Part shown: piece after piece, positions 16,320-23,422 of the stretch
Position numbering within the stretch: the first letter of the stretch is position 1
Layout: each line of letters begins with the position of its first letter
Source of the DNA: Aquiluna sp.
Lineage (GTDB): Bacteria > Actinomycetota > Actinomycetes > Actinomycetales > Microbacteriaceae
Length of the DNA: 38,078 bases
Assembly (NCBI GenBank): GCA_018402615.1
Contig: JAGYIH010000007.1
Coordinates: 1 to 38,078 of the forward strand
Direction: 5' to 3'
Notes under the pieces: generated by a model
What the model saw: only the letters and a program-made list of their open reading frames with translations
What the model was told of the DNA's origin: nothing
Databases searched by the model: none
Translations under genes and position numbers: made by a program

Positions 16320-17222
16320 CTACCCAACCTGCTCCAGCTTCTTGCCTCTGGTGTGACCGGAATGGCATTGCAGGTTCTTTTCGTCTTTCACACAGCCATC
16401 GCACAAAAGCACGAAGTCGCGGCAGCCAAGATCCCCGCAGTCTCGGTAGTGCGAGGTGGGTTGACTGCACGACTCACAGGTCCCCAAGATCTTTGTGTCG
16501 GCTGAGAAGTTCACATACATCCGGTCATCAAAGACATAGAGGCTGCCCTCCCATAGACCCTTGTCCCGGTACTTCTCGCCGTAGCGGACGATGCCACCTT
16601 CAATTTGGTAGACCTCTTTGAAACCTCGGTTCACCATCACCGCACTGAGAATCTCGCAGCGAATGCCACCGGTGCAGTAGGTGACAATGGGCTTGTCCTT
16701 GAGGTGGTCATACTTGCCACTTTCAAGCTCCGCAATAAATCCATGCGTGGTCTCAATGTTGGGCACGATCGCGTTTTTGAACTTGCCGATCTTGGCCTCA
16801 AAGGCATTTCTGCCATCAAAGAAGACGACCTCGTCACCGCGTTGCCTGACCAGTTCGTTGACCTCTCTGGGCTTGAGGTGCTTGCCGCCATTTTGAATAC
16901 CGTCTCGGTCGACCTTGATCTCATCGGGCTTGGTGAAGGCAACCAGTTCCTTTTTCACCTTGACCATGAGTCTTGGAAACTCGTTGCCGGTTCCACTGGA
17001 CCACTTGAAGTCGGTTTTAGCAAAGCCCGGGTAATCGCGGGTGAGTCGGCAGTATTTCTTTAGGTCTTCTATGTCGCCGCCCAGGGTGCCATTGATGCCG
17101 TGCTCAGAGATCAGGATGCGGCCCTTTAGGTTCAGTGATTGGGCCAATGTCCGCTGCCAGAGCATTACCGCCCGAGGGTCTTTGACCGGGGCGAAACAGT
17201 AATACAGGATTACCTTCTGCAC
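16320..17222 (-). CDS. trhO: tRNA uridine(34) hydroxylase TrhO (rhodanese-related, YceA family)
   Basis: A 300-residue cytoplasmic enzyme that hydroxylates U34 in a set of tRNAs in an O2-dependent reaction, the first step of ho5U/cmo5U-type wobble modification. It has an N-terminal ferredoxin-like domain (residues 1-95), a rhodanese domain with the active loop YCTGGIRCE near 183-191, and a C-terminal cysteine-rich segment (CESC, CGDLGC, CDGC) resembling a zinc knuckle. GTG 17222 is preceded by TATATT ending 6 nt upstream, so the mRNA is probably leaderless. It is divergent from the M13 peptidase gene. Confidence 0.94.
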   Translation of the reverse strand: MQKVILYYCFAPVKDPRAVMLWQRTLAQSLNLKGRILISEHGINGTLGGDIEDLKKYCRLTRDYPGFAKTDFKWSSGTGNEFPRLMVKVKKELVAFTKPDEIKVDRDGIQNGGKHLKPREVNELVRQRGDEVVFFDGRNAFEAKIGKFKNAIVPNIETTHGFIAELESGKYDHLKDKPIVTYCTGGIRCEILSAVMVNRGFKEVYQIEGGIVRYGEKYRDKGLWEGSLYVFDDRMYVNFSADTKILGTCESCSQPTSHYRDCGDLGCRDFVLLCDGCVKDEKNLQCHSGHTRGKKLEQVG

Positions 17223-17228
17223 GGCCCC

Positions 17229-17234
17229 AATATA
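17229..17234 (-). promoter_or_regulatory. Leaderless -10 box of trhO
   Basis: TATATT on the minus strand, then 6 nt (GGGGCC), then the GTG start. It lies back to back with the M13 peptidase box at 17252-17257. Confidence 0.55.
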
Positions 17235-17251
17235 GCCACATAGCTCGGGCC

Positions 17252-17257
17252 TAAACT
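17252..17257 (+). promoter_or_regulatory. Leaderless -10 box of the M13 peptidase gene
   Basis: TAAACT, then 6 nt (AGACCC), then ATG 17264. Initiation would be on the A of the start codon. No Shine-Dalgarno is present. Confidence 0.6.
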
Positions 17258-17263
17258 AGACCC

Positions 17264-19228
17264 ATGCCAATGAAGCCTGGAATCGACTCGACCGAACTGT
17301 CCGCAGCAATCAGCCCCAAGCACGACCTATTTAGGCACGTGAATGGCAGTTGGCTGGATGCCAATGAGATACCGGAAGACAAGGCCGTGTTCGGTAGCTT
17401 CCACATGCTTGCCGATGATGCAGAGCTTGCAGTCAGGGAGATTCTCGAGGCGGCAGCCGAGAACCCAAGTGCCGGGGTCAGTCAGCAAATAGGCGATCTC
17501 TACGCATCGTTTTTGGACGAGGACCGCATCGAGGCACTTGGTGCTGAGCCACTAAAGCAGCGCCTGGAACAGATTGCCCAGGTTTCGACAATGTCCGAGC
17601 TGTTTAGTTTGCTGGGTGCGCTTGAGCGCACCGGCGTGGGGGGTTTCTGGGGCAGCTACGTGGACAACGACCCGGGTAACCCCGAGCGCTACCTGGTGCA
17701 CCTCTACCAGGGTGGCCTCGGTCTTCCAGACAAGGACTACTACACCGACGACAAGTACAAGGAGATCCGCGAGGAGTACGTGCCTCACATCTCCCGAATG
17801 CTGATGCTTGCCGGTCTTGAGGCCTCGGACGCAATTGAGATTGCCCGCGGAATCTTCGAATTGGAGAGCAAGATAGCGAAGCTGCACTGGTCCAAGGTGG
17901 AATCCCGCGATGCAGAAAAGACCTATAACCTCCGCGACTTCGCAGCCCTTAAAGCACTAAATAAAAACATTGAGTGGGATGTCTTTTTATCTGGTGCCGG
18001 TCTGAAGTCAGACTTTATGAGCGAGTCGGTTGTGATGATGCCCTCTTTCTTTGAGGGCATGAGCAACCTGCTGGTTGAGGACAACCTCGAGGTTCTAAAG
18101 AACTGGTTAACCTGGGTATCGATTCGCGCCTACGCGCCCTATTTGTCTAACGCCTTTGTGAACGAACGCTTTGCCTTCTATGGCACCAAGCTCACCGGCC
18201 AGCCAATGAACCGTCCGCGCTGGAAGCGCGCGGTTAGCTTGGTTGAGGGAAGTCTTGGTGAAGCCGTTGGCCAAATTTATGTCCAAAAACACTTCCCCCC
18301 TGCCTCCAAGGGTGCGATGGATAAGTTGGTCGAAAACCTAATTGCCGCCTATGAGCAAAGCATCAAGTCGCTTTCCTGGATGACCGATGAGACCAAGGAA
18401 AAGGCGCTTGAAAAGCTTTCAAAGTTCACCCCAAAGATTGGCTATCCGGACAAGTGGAAGGACTACTCCTCGATTGCAATCTCGAGAGACGACCTGATTT
18501 CAAACATCATGAATGTCTCTTCTTGGGAGTTTGACTACCACGCCGGCAAGATTGGCTCACCAATCGACCGCGACGAGTGGCACATGACTCCGCAGACCGT
18601 GAACGCCTATTACAACCCAGGCCTAAACGAGATTGTTTTCCCGGCTGCAATCCTGCAGCCCCCGTTTTTCTCCTCGGAAGCCGATGATGCTGTGAACTAC
18701 GGCGGTATTGGTGGAGTCATCGGTCACGAGATCGGTCACGGTTTTGACGACCAGGGTTCGAAGTATGACGGGGATGGCAAGTTGGTTTCCTGGTGGACCA
18801 AGGACGACAGAGTTGCCTTTGAAAAACTAACCAAGAGTTTGATTGACCAGTACTCGGTCTTGACCCCCGAGGGCCTTGGCGAGGAATACAAGGTCAACGG
18901 CGAACTCACCATCGGCGAGAACATCGGTGATCTTGGAGGCTTAGGTATTGCCTGGAAGGCCTACATCATTTCTCTAAACGGCAAGGAGCCACCGGTAATC
19001 AACGGTCTTAGCGCTGCCGAGCGCTTCCTATTTGCCTGGGCACAGTGCTGGAGGGGAAAGAGCCGCGAGGAAATTGCGATTCAGCGTCTTGCCACCGACC
19101 CTCACTCACCCGCTGAGTTCCGTTGCAACCAGGTGGTTAAAAACCTCGACCTCTTTCACGAGACCTTTAAAGTCACCCCCGAGGACGAAATGTGGTTGGA
19201 ACCCAAAGAGCGCGTGGTCATCTGGTGA
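17264..19228 (+). CDS. M13 family zinc metallopeptidase (PepO/neprilysin-like)
   Basis: A 654-residue endopeptidase of oligopeptides, near the usual 630-700. Zinc motif HEIGH lies at about residues 488-492 (HEIGHGFDDQG). The third ligand glutamate is in GENIGDLGG near 551. NAYYNPGLNEIVFPAAILQPPFF is the conserved substrate-cleft block. The C-terminal CWRGKSR and FRCNQVVKNLDLFHETF are typical of the family. There is no signal peptide or N-terminal membrane anchor, unlike eukaryotic neprilysin, so it is probably cytoplasmic, as for PepO-type enzymes. It overlaps the following thioesterase start (GTGA). Confidence 0.95.
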   Translation: MPMKPGIDSTELSAAISPKHDLFRHVNGSWLDANEIPEDKAVFGSFHMLADDAELAVREILEAAAENPSAGVSQQIGDLYASFLDEDRIEALGAEPLKQRLEQIAQVSTMSELFSLLGALERTGVGGFWGSYVDNDPGNPERYLVHLYQGGLGLPDKDYYTDDKYKEIREEYVPHISRMLMLAGLEASDAIEIARGIFELESKIAKLHWSKVESRDAEKTYNLRDFAALKALNKNIEWDVFLSGAGLKSDFMSESVVMMPSFFEGMSNLLVEDNLEVLKNWLTWVSIRAYAPYLSNAFVNERFAFYGTKLTGQPMNRPRWKRAVSLVEGSLGEAVGQIYVQKHFPPASKGAMDKLVENLIAAYEQSIKSLSWMTDETKEKALEKLSKFTPKIGYPDKWKDYSSIAISRDDLISNIMNVSSWEFDYHAGKIGSPIDRDEWHMTPQTVNAYYNPGLNEIVFPAAILQPPFFSSEADDAVNYGGIGGVIGHEIGHGFDDQGSKYDGDGKLVSWWTKDDRVAFEKLTKSLIDQYSVLTPEGLGEEYKVNGELTIGENIGDLGGLGIAWKAYIISLNGKEPPVINGLSAAERFLFAWAQCWRGKSREEIAIQRLATDPHSPAEFRCNQVVKNLDLFHETFKVTPEDEMWLEPKERVVIW

Positions 19229-19776
19229 AACTCTGGTTCCGAATCCTGTTTATCAAGCTCACTTGGCGCAGGCGCTCCACCCTCAAGATCAACGACGTTT
19301 CTAGAATCGACTTTCGGGTCTGGCCCAGTGACCTCGATATCTATAACCACATGAACAACGGCATCTTTTTGACCATCATGGACCTTGGTCGTTTTGACCA
19401 GGGGCTAAGAACCGGTATTTGGCAGTTGTGGAACAAGCTTGGTTGGTATCCGATTGTGGTGAACTCAACCATCAGCTACCGGAAGTCTTTAGAACCGTGG
19501 CAAAAGTTCACCCTGGAAACCAAGGTCATCGGCTGGGACGACATTGCCTACTACATCGAGCAGCGCTTTGTTAGAAACGGCGAGATCTATGCCAAGGCGA
19601 TTATGCGCGGGAGGTTCCTCAAGCGCTCATGGGGAATTCTGACCCCGCAAGAAGTTATGGATGGTTCCGGTGGTTGGCCAGGCGAAAAGCCAGTAGTTCC
19701 AGACTGGATAAAGAACTGGGCCAGGGAAGTTGCGCTACCCAAGGGTAAGGAACCAGCTCCCAGCACCTGGGACTAG
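19225..19776 (+). CDS. Acyl-CoA thioesterase-like hotdog protein (THEM6-like)
   Basis: A 183-residue single hotdog-fold protein. The motif DFRVWPSDLDIYNHMNNGIFLTIMDLGRF fits the 4HBT family, where the Asp and the NHMNN segment lie at the active site. It begins with a basic, hydrophobic stretch (KLWFRILFIKLTW) that may associate with the membrane. I choose GTG 19225, which overlaps the peptidase stop as GTGA; the longer in-frame start at 19192 has no homology support. Substrate unknown. The stop forms CTAG with the stop of the convergent acetyltransferase. Confidence 0.85.
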   Translation: MKLWFRILFIKLTWRRRSTLKINDVSRIDFRVWPSDLDIYNHMNNGIFLTIMDLGRFDQGLRTGIWQLWNKLGWYPIVVNSTISYRKSLEPWQKFTLETKVIGWDDIAYYIEQRFVRNGEIYAKAIMRGRFLKRSWGILTPQEVMDGSGGWPGEKPVVPDWIKNWAREVALPKGKEPAPSTWD

Positions 19777-20102
19777 TTGGCCCCTGGCCAGCGACAGCTG
19801 GCAACAGCCTCTTCGATGCTCCCCTTGAGTAGGTCGTGGGTCTCGGGGTGCTTCTCCATGTATCTAACGGTGTAGCTGCAGACCGGCACCACCTTGTGGG
19901 TGGCAGTTTTTCGAATGTCAGCCAATGATTCGCGCAGCAAGACGGCTGCAAGGTTCTTGCCCTGCTGGTCGGGGTTGACTTCGGTGTGAACCAGGTGAAT
20001 CTCGCCAGGTTTTAGGGCGTAGTCCATCAGGCCAACTCGCTTCTCCTCCAAAAAGATCTCGTATCGCAGATTCTCAATGTCGTGAACAACGTTTGCATTC
20101 AT
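19773..20102 (-). CDS. GNAT family N-acetyltransferase (small, Acetyltransf_CG type)
   Basis: A 109-residue minimal GNAT. It contains the acetyl-CoA binding strand-loop HTEVNPDQQGKNLAAVLL and the C-terminal VVPVCSYTVRYMEKHPE typical of this short family (YjdJ/NATD1-like). The physiological substrate is unknown. ATG 20102 has AAAGG 8 nt upstream. It is divergent from, and its 5' end overlaps the region upstream of, the methyltransferase gene. Confidence 0.88.
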   Translation of the reverse strand: MNANVVHDIENLRYEIFLEEKRVGLMDYALKPGEIHLVHTEVNPDQQGKNLAAVLLRESLADIRKTATHKVVPVCSYTVRYMEKHPETHDLLKGSIEEAVASCRWPGAN

Positions 20103-20107
20103 GCTGT

Positions 20108-20113
20108 TAACCT
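20108..20113 (+). promoter_or_regulatory. Candidate leaderless -10 box of the DNA methyltransferase
   Basis: TAACCT, then 7 nt, then GTG 20121. This supports 20121 over the longer in-frame GTG at 20082, which would begin inside the acetyltransferase gene. Confidence 0.45.
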
Positions 20114-20120
20114 TTCCCTC

Positions 20121-20960
20121 GTGGCTGGCAATGAAATCTATCTGGGCGACAACCTACCCATCCTCCAATCTATGCCAGCTGAGAGTTTTCAGCTGATCTA
20201 CATCGATCCACCCTTCAACACCGGTAGATCACAGGTGCGAACCAACCGCAGCTCCACCCAGAGTGAAACCGGAACCAGCGTTGGCTTCTCGGGCAAGAAA
20301 TACGACCAGGTGGTCAAATCCGTATTGTCTTATGACGATGAGTTCGCGGACTACTGGGGCTTTTTAGAACCAAGGCTTATTGAGGCTTGGCGAGTGCTCA
20401 AAGACACCGGCACTCTCTATGTTCACCTGGACTATCGAGAGTCTCACTACGTCAAAGTGCTGATGGACGGATTGTTTGGCAGAGACTGCTTCATCAATGA
20501 GATCATCTGGGCCTATGACTATGGGGGTAAGGCGAAAAGCCGCTGGCCCGCGAAGCACGACAACATTTTGGTTTATGTAAAAAACCCCAAGACCTACTAC
20601 TTCGATTCCACAACCGTGGACCGAGAGCCCTACATGGCACCTGGTTTAGTTACCAAGGAAAAGGTCGAGCGCGGGAAGCTTCCTACGGATGTCTGGTGGC
20701 ACACCATCGTGTCGCCAACTGGAAAAGAGAAGACCGGTTACCCAACCCAAAAACCGCTTGGAATCCTGAGGCGTATCATTTCCGCAAGTTCCAAGCCGGG
20801 AGATAGGGTTCTGGACTTCTTCGCTGGATCTGGAACTACCGGCCACGCCGCCATTGAGCTCAAGAGACACTTCACCCTGATTGACCAGTCTGAAGAGTCG
20901 ATAGATCTAGTCACTACTCGCCTGAGCGCTTTAGGCGCTCAGTTTGATTTGAAGAGATAG
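20121..20960 (+). CDS. Orphan site-specific DNA methyltransferase, beta class (N6-adenine or N4-cytosine)
   Basis: A 279-residue SAM-dependent DNA amino-methyltransferase. Catalytic motif IV is DPPFNTG near the N-terminus. Motif I (DFFAGSGTTGHAA) is near the C-terminus. This order defines the beta class that includes CcrM and type III Mod subunits. The middle block KHDNILVYVKNPKTYYF and the TQKPLGILRRII motif X also fit. There is no restriction gene beside it. The frame could begin at GTG 20082, but GTG 20121 starts directly at the conserved VAGNEIYLGDNL and has a leaderless -10. The last 47 nt overlap convergent thiP. Recognition sequence unknown. Confidence 0.88.
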   Translation: MAGNEIYLGDNLPILQSMPAESFQLIYIDPPFNTGRSQVRTNRSSTQSETGTSVGFSGKKYDQVVKSVLSYDDEFADYWGFLEPRLIEAWRVLKDTGTLYVHLDYRESHYVKVLMDGLFGRDCFINEIIWAYDYGGKAKSRWPAKHDNILVYVKNPKTYYFDSTTVDREPYMAPGLVTKEKVERGKLPTDVWWHTIVSPTGKEKTGYPTQKPLGILRRIISASSKPGDRVLDFFAGSGTTGHAAIELKRHFTLIDQSEESIDLVTTRLSALGAQFDLKR

Positions 20961-22323
20961 CCCAGACCACAACTAGCGCAAGCAATATCAGAAGGCTTGC
21001 CGCAGTCATTGCCATCCCAAAGTTCTCAGCTCCTGGGCGAGACATCAACCGGAACATCACCAGCGGCAGGGTCGCATCGGAACCGTAGGCCAAAAAGCTG
21101 GCGGCTCCAAATTCACCCAGCGATCCAAGACCAACCAGAGCTGCAGCTGCTAGCAACGGCTTGCGAAGTGTTGGGACCTCAATCAAACCAAACAGTTGTA
21201 TTCCATTTGCGCCATCTAGTTTGGCTGCCTCGAGCAATTCACCTGCGATTGCTTTACGTGCCGGAGCGATCACCTGATACGCCAGCGGCATCAGAAAGAT
21301 CGACTGGACTAGCGGTAGCAAAAGCCAGCTGCTTGAAACAGCTACCGGCAAATAACCCGATAGCACGAGCGCACCAAGCCCAATTACAACAGGTGAGACT
21401 CCTATTGGAATCAGCACCAGAAGCCCAAGGCGTTTGTGGCTGAGTAACCAGGCAAGCGATAGCGAGATGATCCCAGCTACCAACAGGTTTCGCAGAGAGT
21501 TTCCGGTCGCCTCAAAAACCGTGATGTTCAAAACATCTCTTGAACCCCGGGATGCAAGGTTCGCCAAATTACCAAGTAGCCCTGGGCCCAGTGTCACAGC
21601 ACGTGAGAAGACCCCGACCACAACCAGGACAACACTTAGGACAAGACCCAGCCCCAACACCTTCCCAAAAACTGACGGGTTGGCTTTGCCCTCCTGTTCT
21701 CCAAACAATGGAGCTGGAGTGGCTCCAAGTCTGGAGGCAACCAGAAAAAAGCTGAGGGTCAGAAGCGTCTGAAGTAGTGCCAGTAAACCGGCGGTTTCAA
21801 GATCAAGTTGCTGAAGGGCAGAAACGGCAATCTCAGTCTCGAGGGTTTTGATTGAGCCCTGCCCGAGGTTGACCACTAGCCCGTAGCTGGTTGCCGAGTA
21901 CAGCGCTACCAAAAGTGTCGCGGCACTGAGTGCCGGCAACTGCTGAGGAAGCTGTATCTGCCAAGACAGGACGCGCCTGGTTGCGCCATCCAGTTGCGCT
22001 GCCTCGATCTGCTCTTTCGGCACCAGAGAAGAAGCCGTGACCAGAGCAATAAAGCCGGCGTTCATAAACGAGTGGGCAATAACCACAGCGAGTATTCCAA
22101 ATCTGGAATCATCTAACAGGTCTGAAACCAGAGGCCTAAATGCCAAACCGATTAAGAACGGTGGCAATAGAAATGGCAGGAGAAATATGGCCGTGAGAAA
22201 ACTCTTGCTCTTTCCAAGGCTCGCAAGGTAGTTGCCAATCGGATATCCCAGGAGCAGTGAAACCACCGCACTCATAACTGCGATGAATGCGGTGGTTCCA
22301 AGGAGCGTAAGGCTAGTTGTCAA
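20914..22323 (-). CDS. thiP: Thiamine-type ABC transporter permease (ThiP-like, two fused permease domains)
   Basis: A 469-residue membrane protein of about twelve helices made of two BPD-type permease halves, as in ThiP and the ferric-ion FbpB group. EAA loops are visible in each half: EAAQLDGATRRVLSWQIQLPQ and EAAKLDGANGIQLFGLIEVP. Its start overlaps thiB by 11 nt. Assignment to thiamine rests on the TPP riboswitch upstream of thiB. No ATPase gene follows; the 3' end instead overlaps the convergent methyltransferase by 47 bp. Confidence 0.88.
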   Translation of the reverse strand: MTTSLTLLGTTAFIAVMSAVVSLLLGYPIGNYLASLGKSKSFLTAIFLLPFLLPPFLIGLAFRPLVSDLLDDSRFGILAVVIAHSFMNAGFIALVTASSLVPKEQIEAAQLDGATRRVLSWQIQLPQQLPALSAATLLVALYSATSYGLVVNLGQGSIKTLETEIAVSALQQLDLETAGLLALLQTLLTLSFFLVASRLGATPAPLFGEQEGKANPSVFGKVLGLGLVLSVVLVVVGVFSRAVTLGPGLLGNLANLASRGSRDVLNITVFEATGNSLRNLLVAGIISLSLAWLLSHKRLGLLVLIPIGVSPVVIGLGALVLSGYLPVAVSSSWLLLPLVQSIFLMPLAYQVIAPARKAIAGELLEAAKLDGANGIQLFGLIEVPTLRKPLLAAAALVGLGSLGEFGAASFLAYGSDATLPLVMFRLMSRPGAENFGMAMTAASLLILLALVVVWAISSNQTERLKRSGE

Positions 22324-23266
22324 AGACGTCCGACCAGTCCTTCAGCCAACGCTCGCGATTGCCATTAATGTCCAGGTCATCGCCAATGGTTGAGGTGGCG
22401 GGGAGGGCAAACTTGGCCCAGGCCTCGGGAACCTCGGTTCCGGCAACTGCAGGGTAGACATACATCGCATCTGGAACCGAGCGCTGGAAGTCATCGGATA
22501 GCAAGAAGTCAACCAGCGCTCGAGCACCGAGCTCGTTGGCCGATCCCCTAAGAACCCCAGCGAACTCTGTCTGTCTAAAGCCTTCAGTCAAGAGCGCAGC
22601 TGTGCCAGCACTGCCATCTTCATTGACCTCGGCAGCAGGAGACGAGGCATAGCTCAGAGCAATTGGGTAATTTCCGCCATAGCGAGTGAAGTCGGAGAAG
22701 TAGGCATCCTCCCAGGATCCAGCAATCTTGAGTCCGTTGTCTCGAAGTCCACGCCAGTAGGCAAAGACCTCGGCGCTGGTTTGAAAACCAGCGTGAGTGG
22801 TTGCAAGGAACGCCAGTCCAGGGGATGAAAAGTTTGGGTTTGTAACAACCACGAGATTCCTGAATCGCTCGTCGCCAAGTTCACGCCAACTGGTTGGCGG
22901 AGTGATTTGGTTTTCTTCAAACCAACCAATGTCGTAATTGAACGTCACATCCGAATAGTCGATGGCGGAGAAGTCGCCAAGCATGATGCCTTCATCCAGG
23001 GCCTTACCTTGGAAGGTGTTGTCTATTCCAAATACGGCATCTGCAACCGGTGCGTTTTTGGTGAGTATTAGTTGATTGGTTAGCGACCCAGTGTCACCGA
23101 GTCTCAGAATCTCAAGTTCGTAACCGGTATCGGTTTCAAACTTTTGAATCAGTTCGTCACTGATTACAAATGAGTCGTGGGCCGCAAGCCGGACCAGGGT
23201 GACTTCTGGTGTGGTGCAACCAGTCAGTGCCAAGAGCGCCGCTATTGCTACTGCTATTTTTTTCAC
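22313..23266 (-). CDS. thiB: Thiamine ABC transporter substrate-binding lipoprotein (ThiB/TbpA)
   Basis: A 317-residue extracellular binding protein. The lipoprotein signal MKKIAVAIAALLALTGC has its lipobox cysteine at 17. The mature part resembles TbpA/ThiB (VRLAAHDSFVISDELIQKFE, DAVFGIDNTF, DIGWFEENQITPPTSW). The start is GTG 23266 with AAAGG 10-15 nt upstream, and part of that ribosome-binding site lies in a hairpin downstream of the TPP riboswitch. Expression should therefore fall when thiamine pyrophosphate is abundant. It is followed by thiP with an 11-nt overlap. Confidence 0.93.
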   Translation of the reverse strand: MKKIAVAIAALLALTGCTTPEVTLVRLAAHDSFVISDELIQKFETDTGYELEILRLGDTGSLTNQLILTKNAPVADAVFGIDNTFQGKALDEGIMLGDFSAIDYSDVTFNYDIGWFEENQITPPTSWRELGDERFRNLVVVTNPNFSSPGLAFLATTHAGFQTSAEVFAYWRGLRDNGLKIAGSWEDAYFSDFTRYGGNYPIALSYASSPAAEVNEDGSAGTAALLTEGFRQTEFAGVLRGSANELGARALVDFLLSDDFQRSVPDAMYVYPAVAGTEVPEAWAKFALPATSTIGDDLDINGNRERWLKDWSDVFDN

Positions 23267-23268
23267 TT

Positions 23269-23292
23269 CGTGCCTTTCGTTAGGTAGGCACG
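23269..23292 (-). promoter_or_regulatory. Ribosome-binding-site hairpin between the TPP aptamer and thiB
   Basis: On the minus strand CGTGCC (23292-23287) pairs perfectly with GGCACG (23274-23269) around a 12-nt loop. The GG of the AAAGG ribosome-binding site is in the stem, and the GTG start follows 2 nt later. No U-tract follows, so it fits translational rather than transcriptional control. Confidence 0.65.
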
Positions 23293-23307
23293 GGTTTTTG
23301 AGATGTC

Positions 23308-23394
23308 TTCCTCACGCTGGCATTACCCAGATCAGGTTTGACGGTCGAAGACTTTTAGTCTTCCTCTCAGTCCGGTACACCGAACTCCCGTGGT
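23308..23394 (-). ncRNA. TPP riboswitch (THI element)
   Basis: Reading the minus strand, the conserved aptamer blocks appear in order: CACGGGAG, then GGACTGAGA, a variable P3 extension stem (GAAGAC-TAAAA-GTCTTC), then AAACCTGATCTGGGTAATG and CCAGCGTGAGG. These are the sequence signatures of the thiamine pyrophosphate aptamer, including the CUGAGA and the ACCUGAUCUGGGUAAUGCCAGCG core. It lies 42-130 nt upstream of the thiB start and controls thiB-thiP. The identity is secure; the exact ends are approximate. Confidence 0.97.
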
Positions 23395-23400
23395 TCTAAA

Positions 23401-23406
23401 AGTATA
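23401..23406 (-). promoter_or_regulatory. -10 box of the thiBP operon
   Basis: TATACT on the minus strand, a near-perfect -10 hexamer. Initiation about 7 nt downstream falls exactly at the 5' edge of the TPP aptamer. No convincing -35. Confidence 0.6.
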
Positions 23407-23422
23407 AGTCGATTGAGGGAAA

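Noticed and set aside
20082..20120. Longer methyltransferase start at GTG 20082
   Set aside because: It would begin inside the divergent acetyltransferase gene; GTG 20121 has a leaderless -10 and starts at the conserved region.
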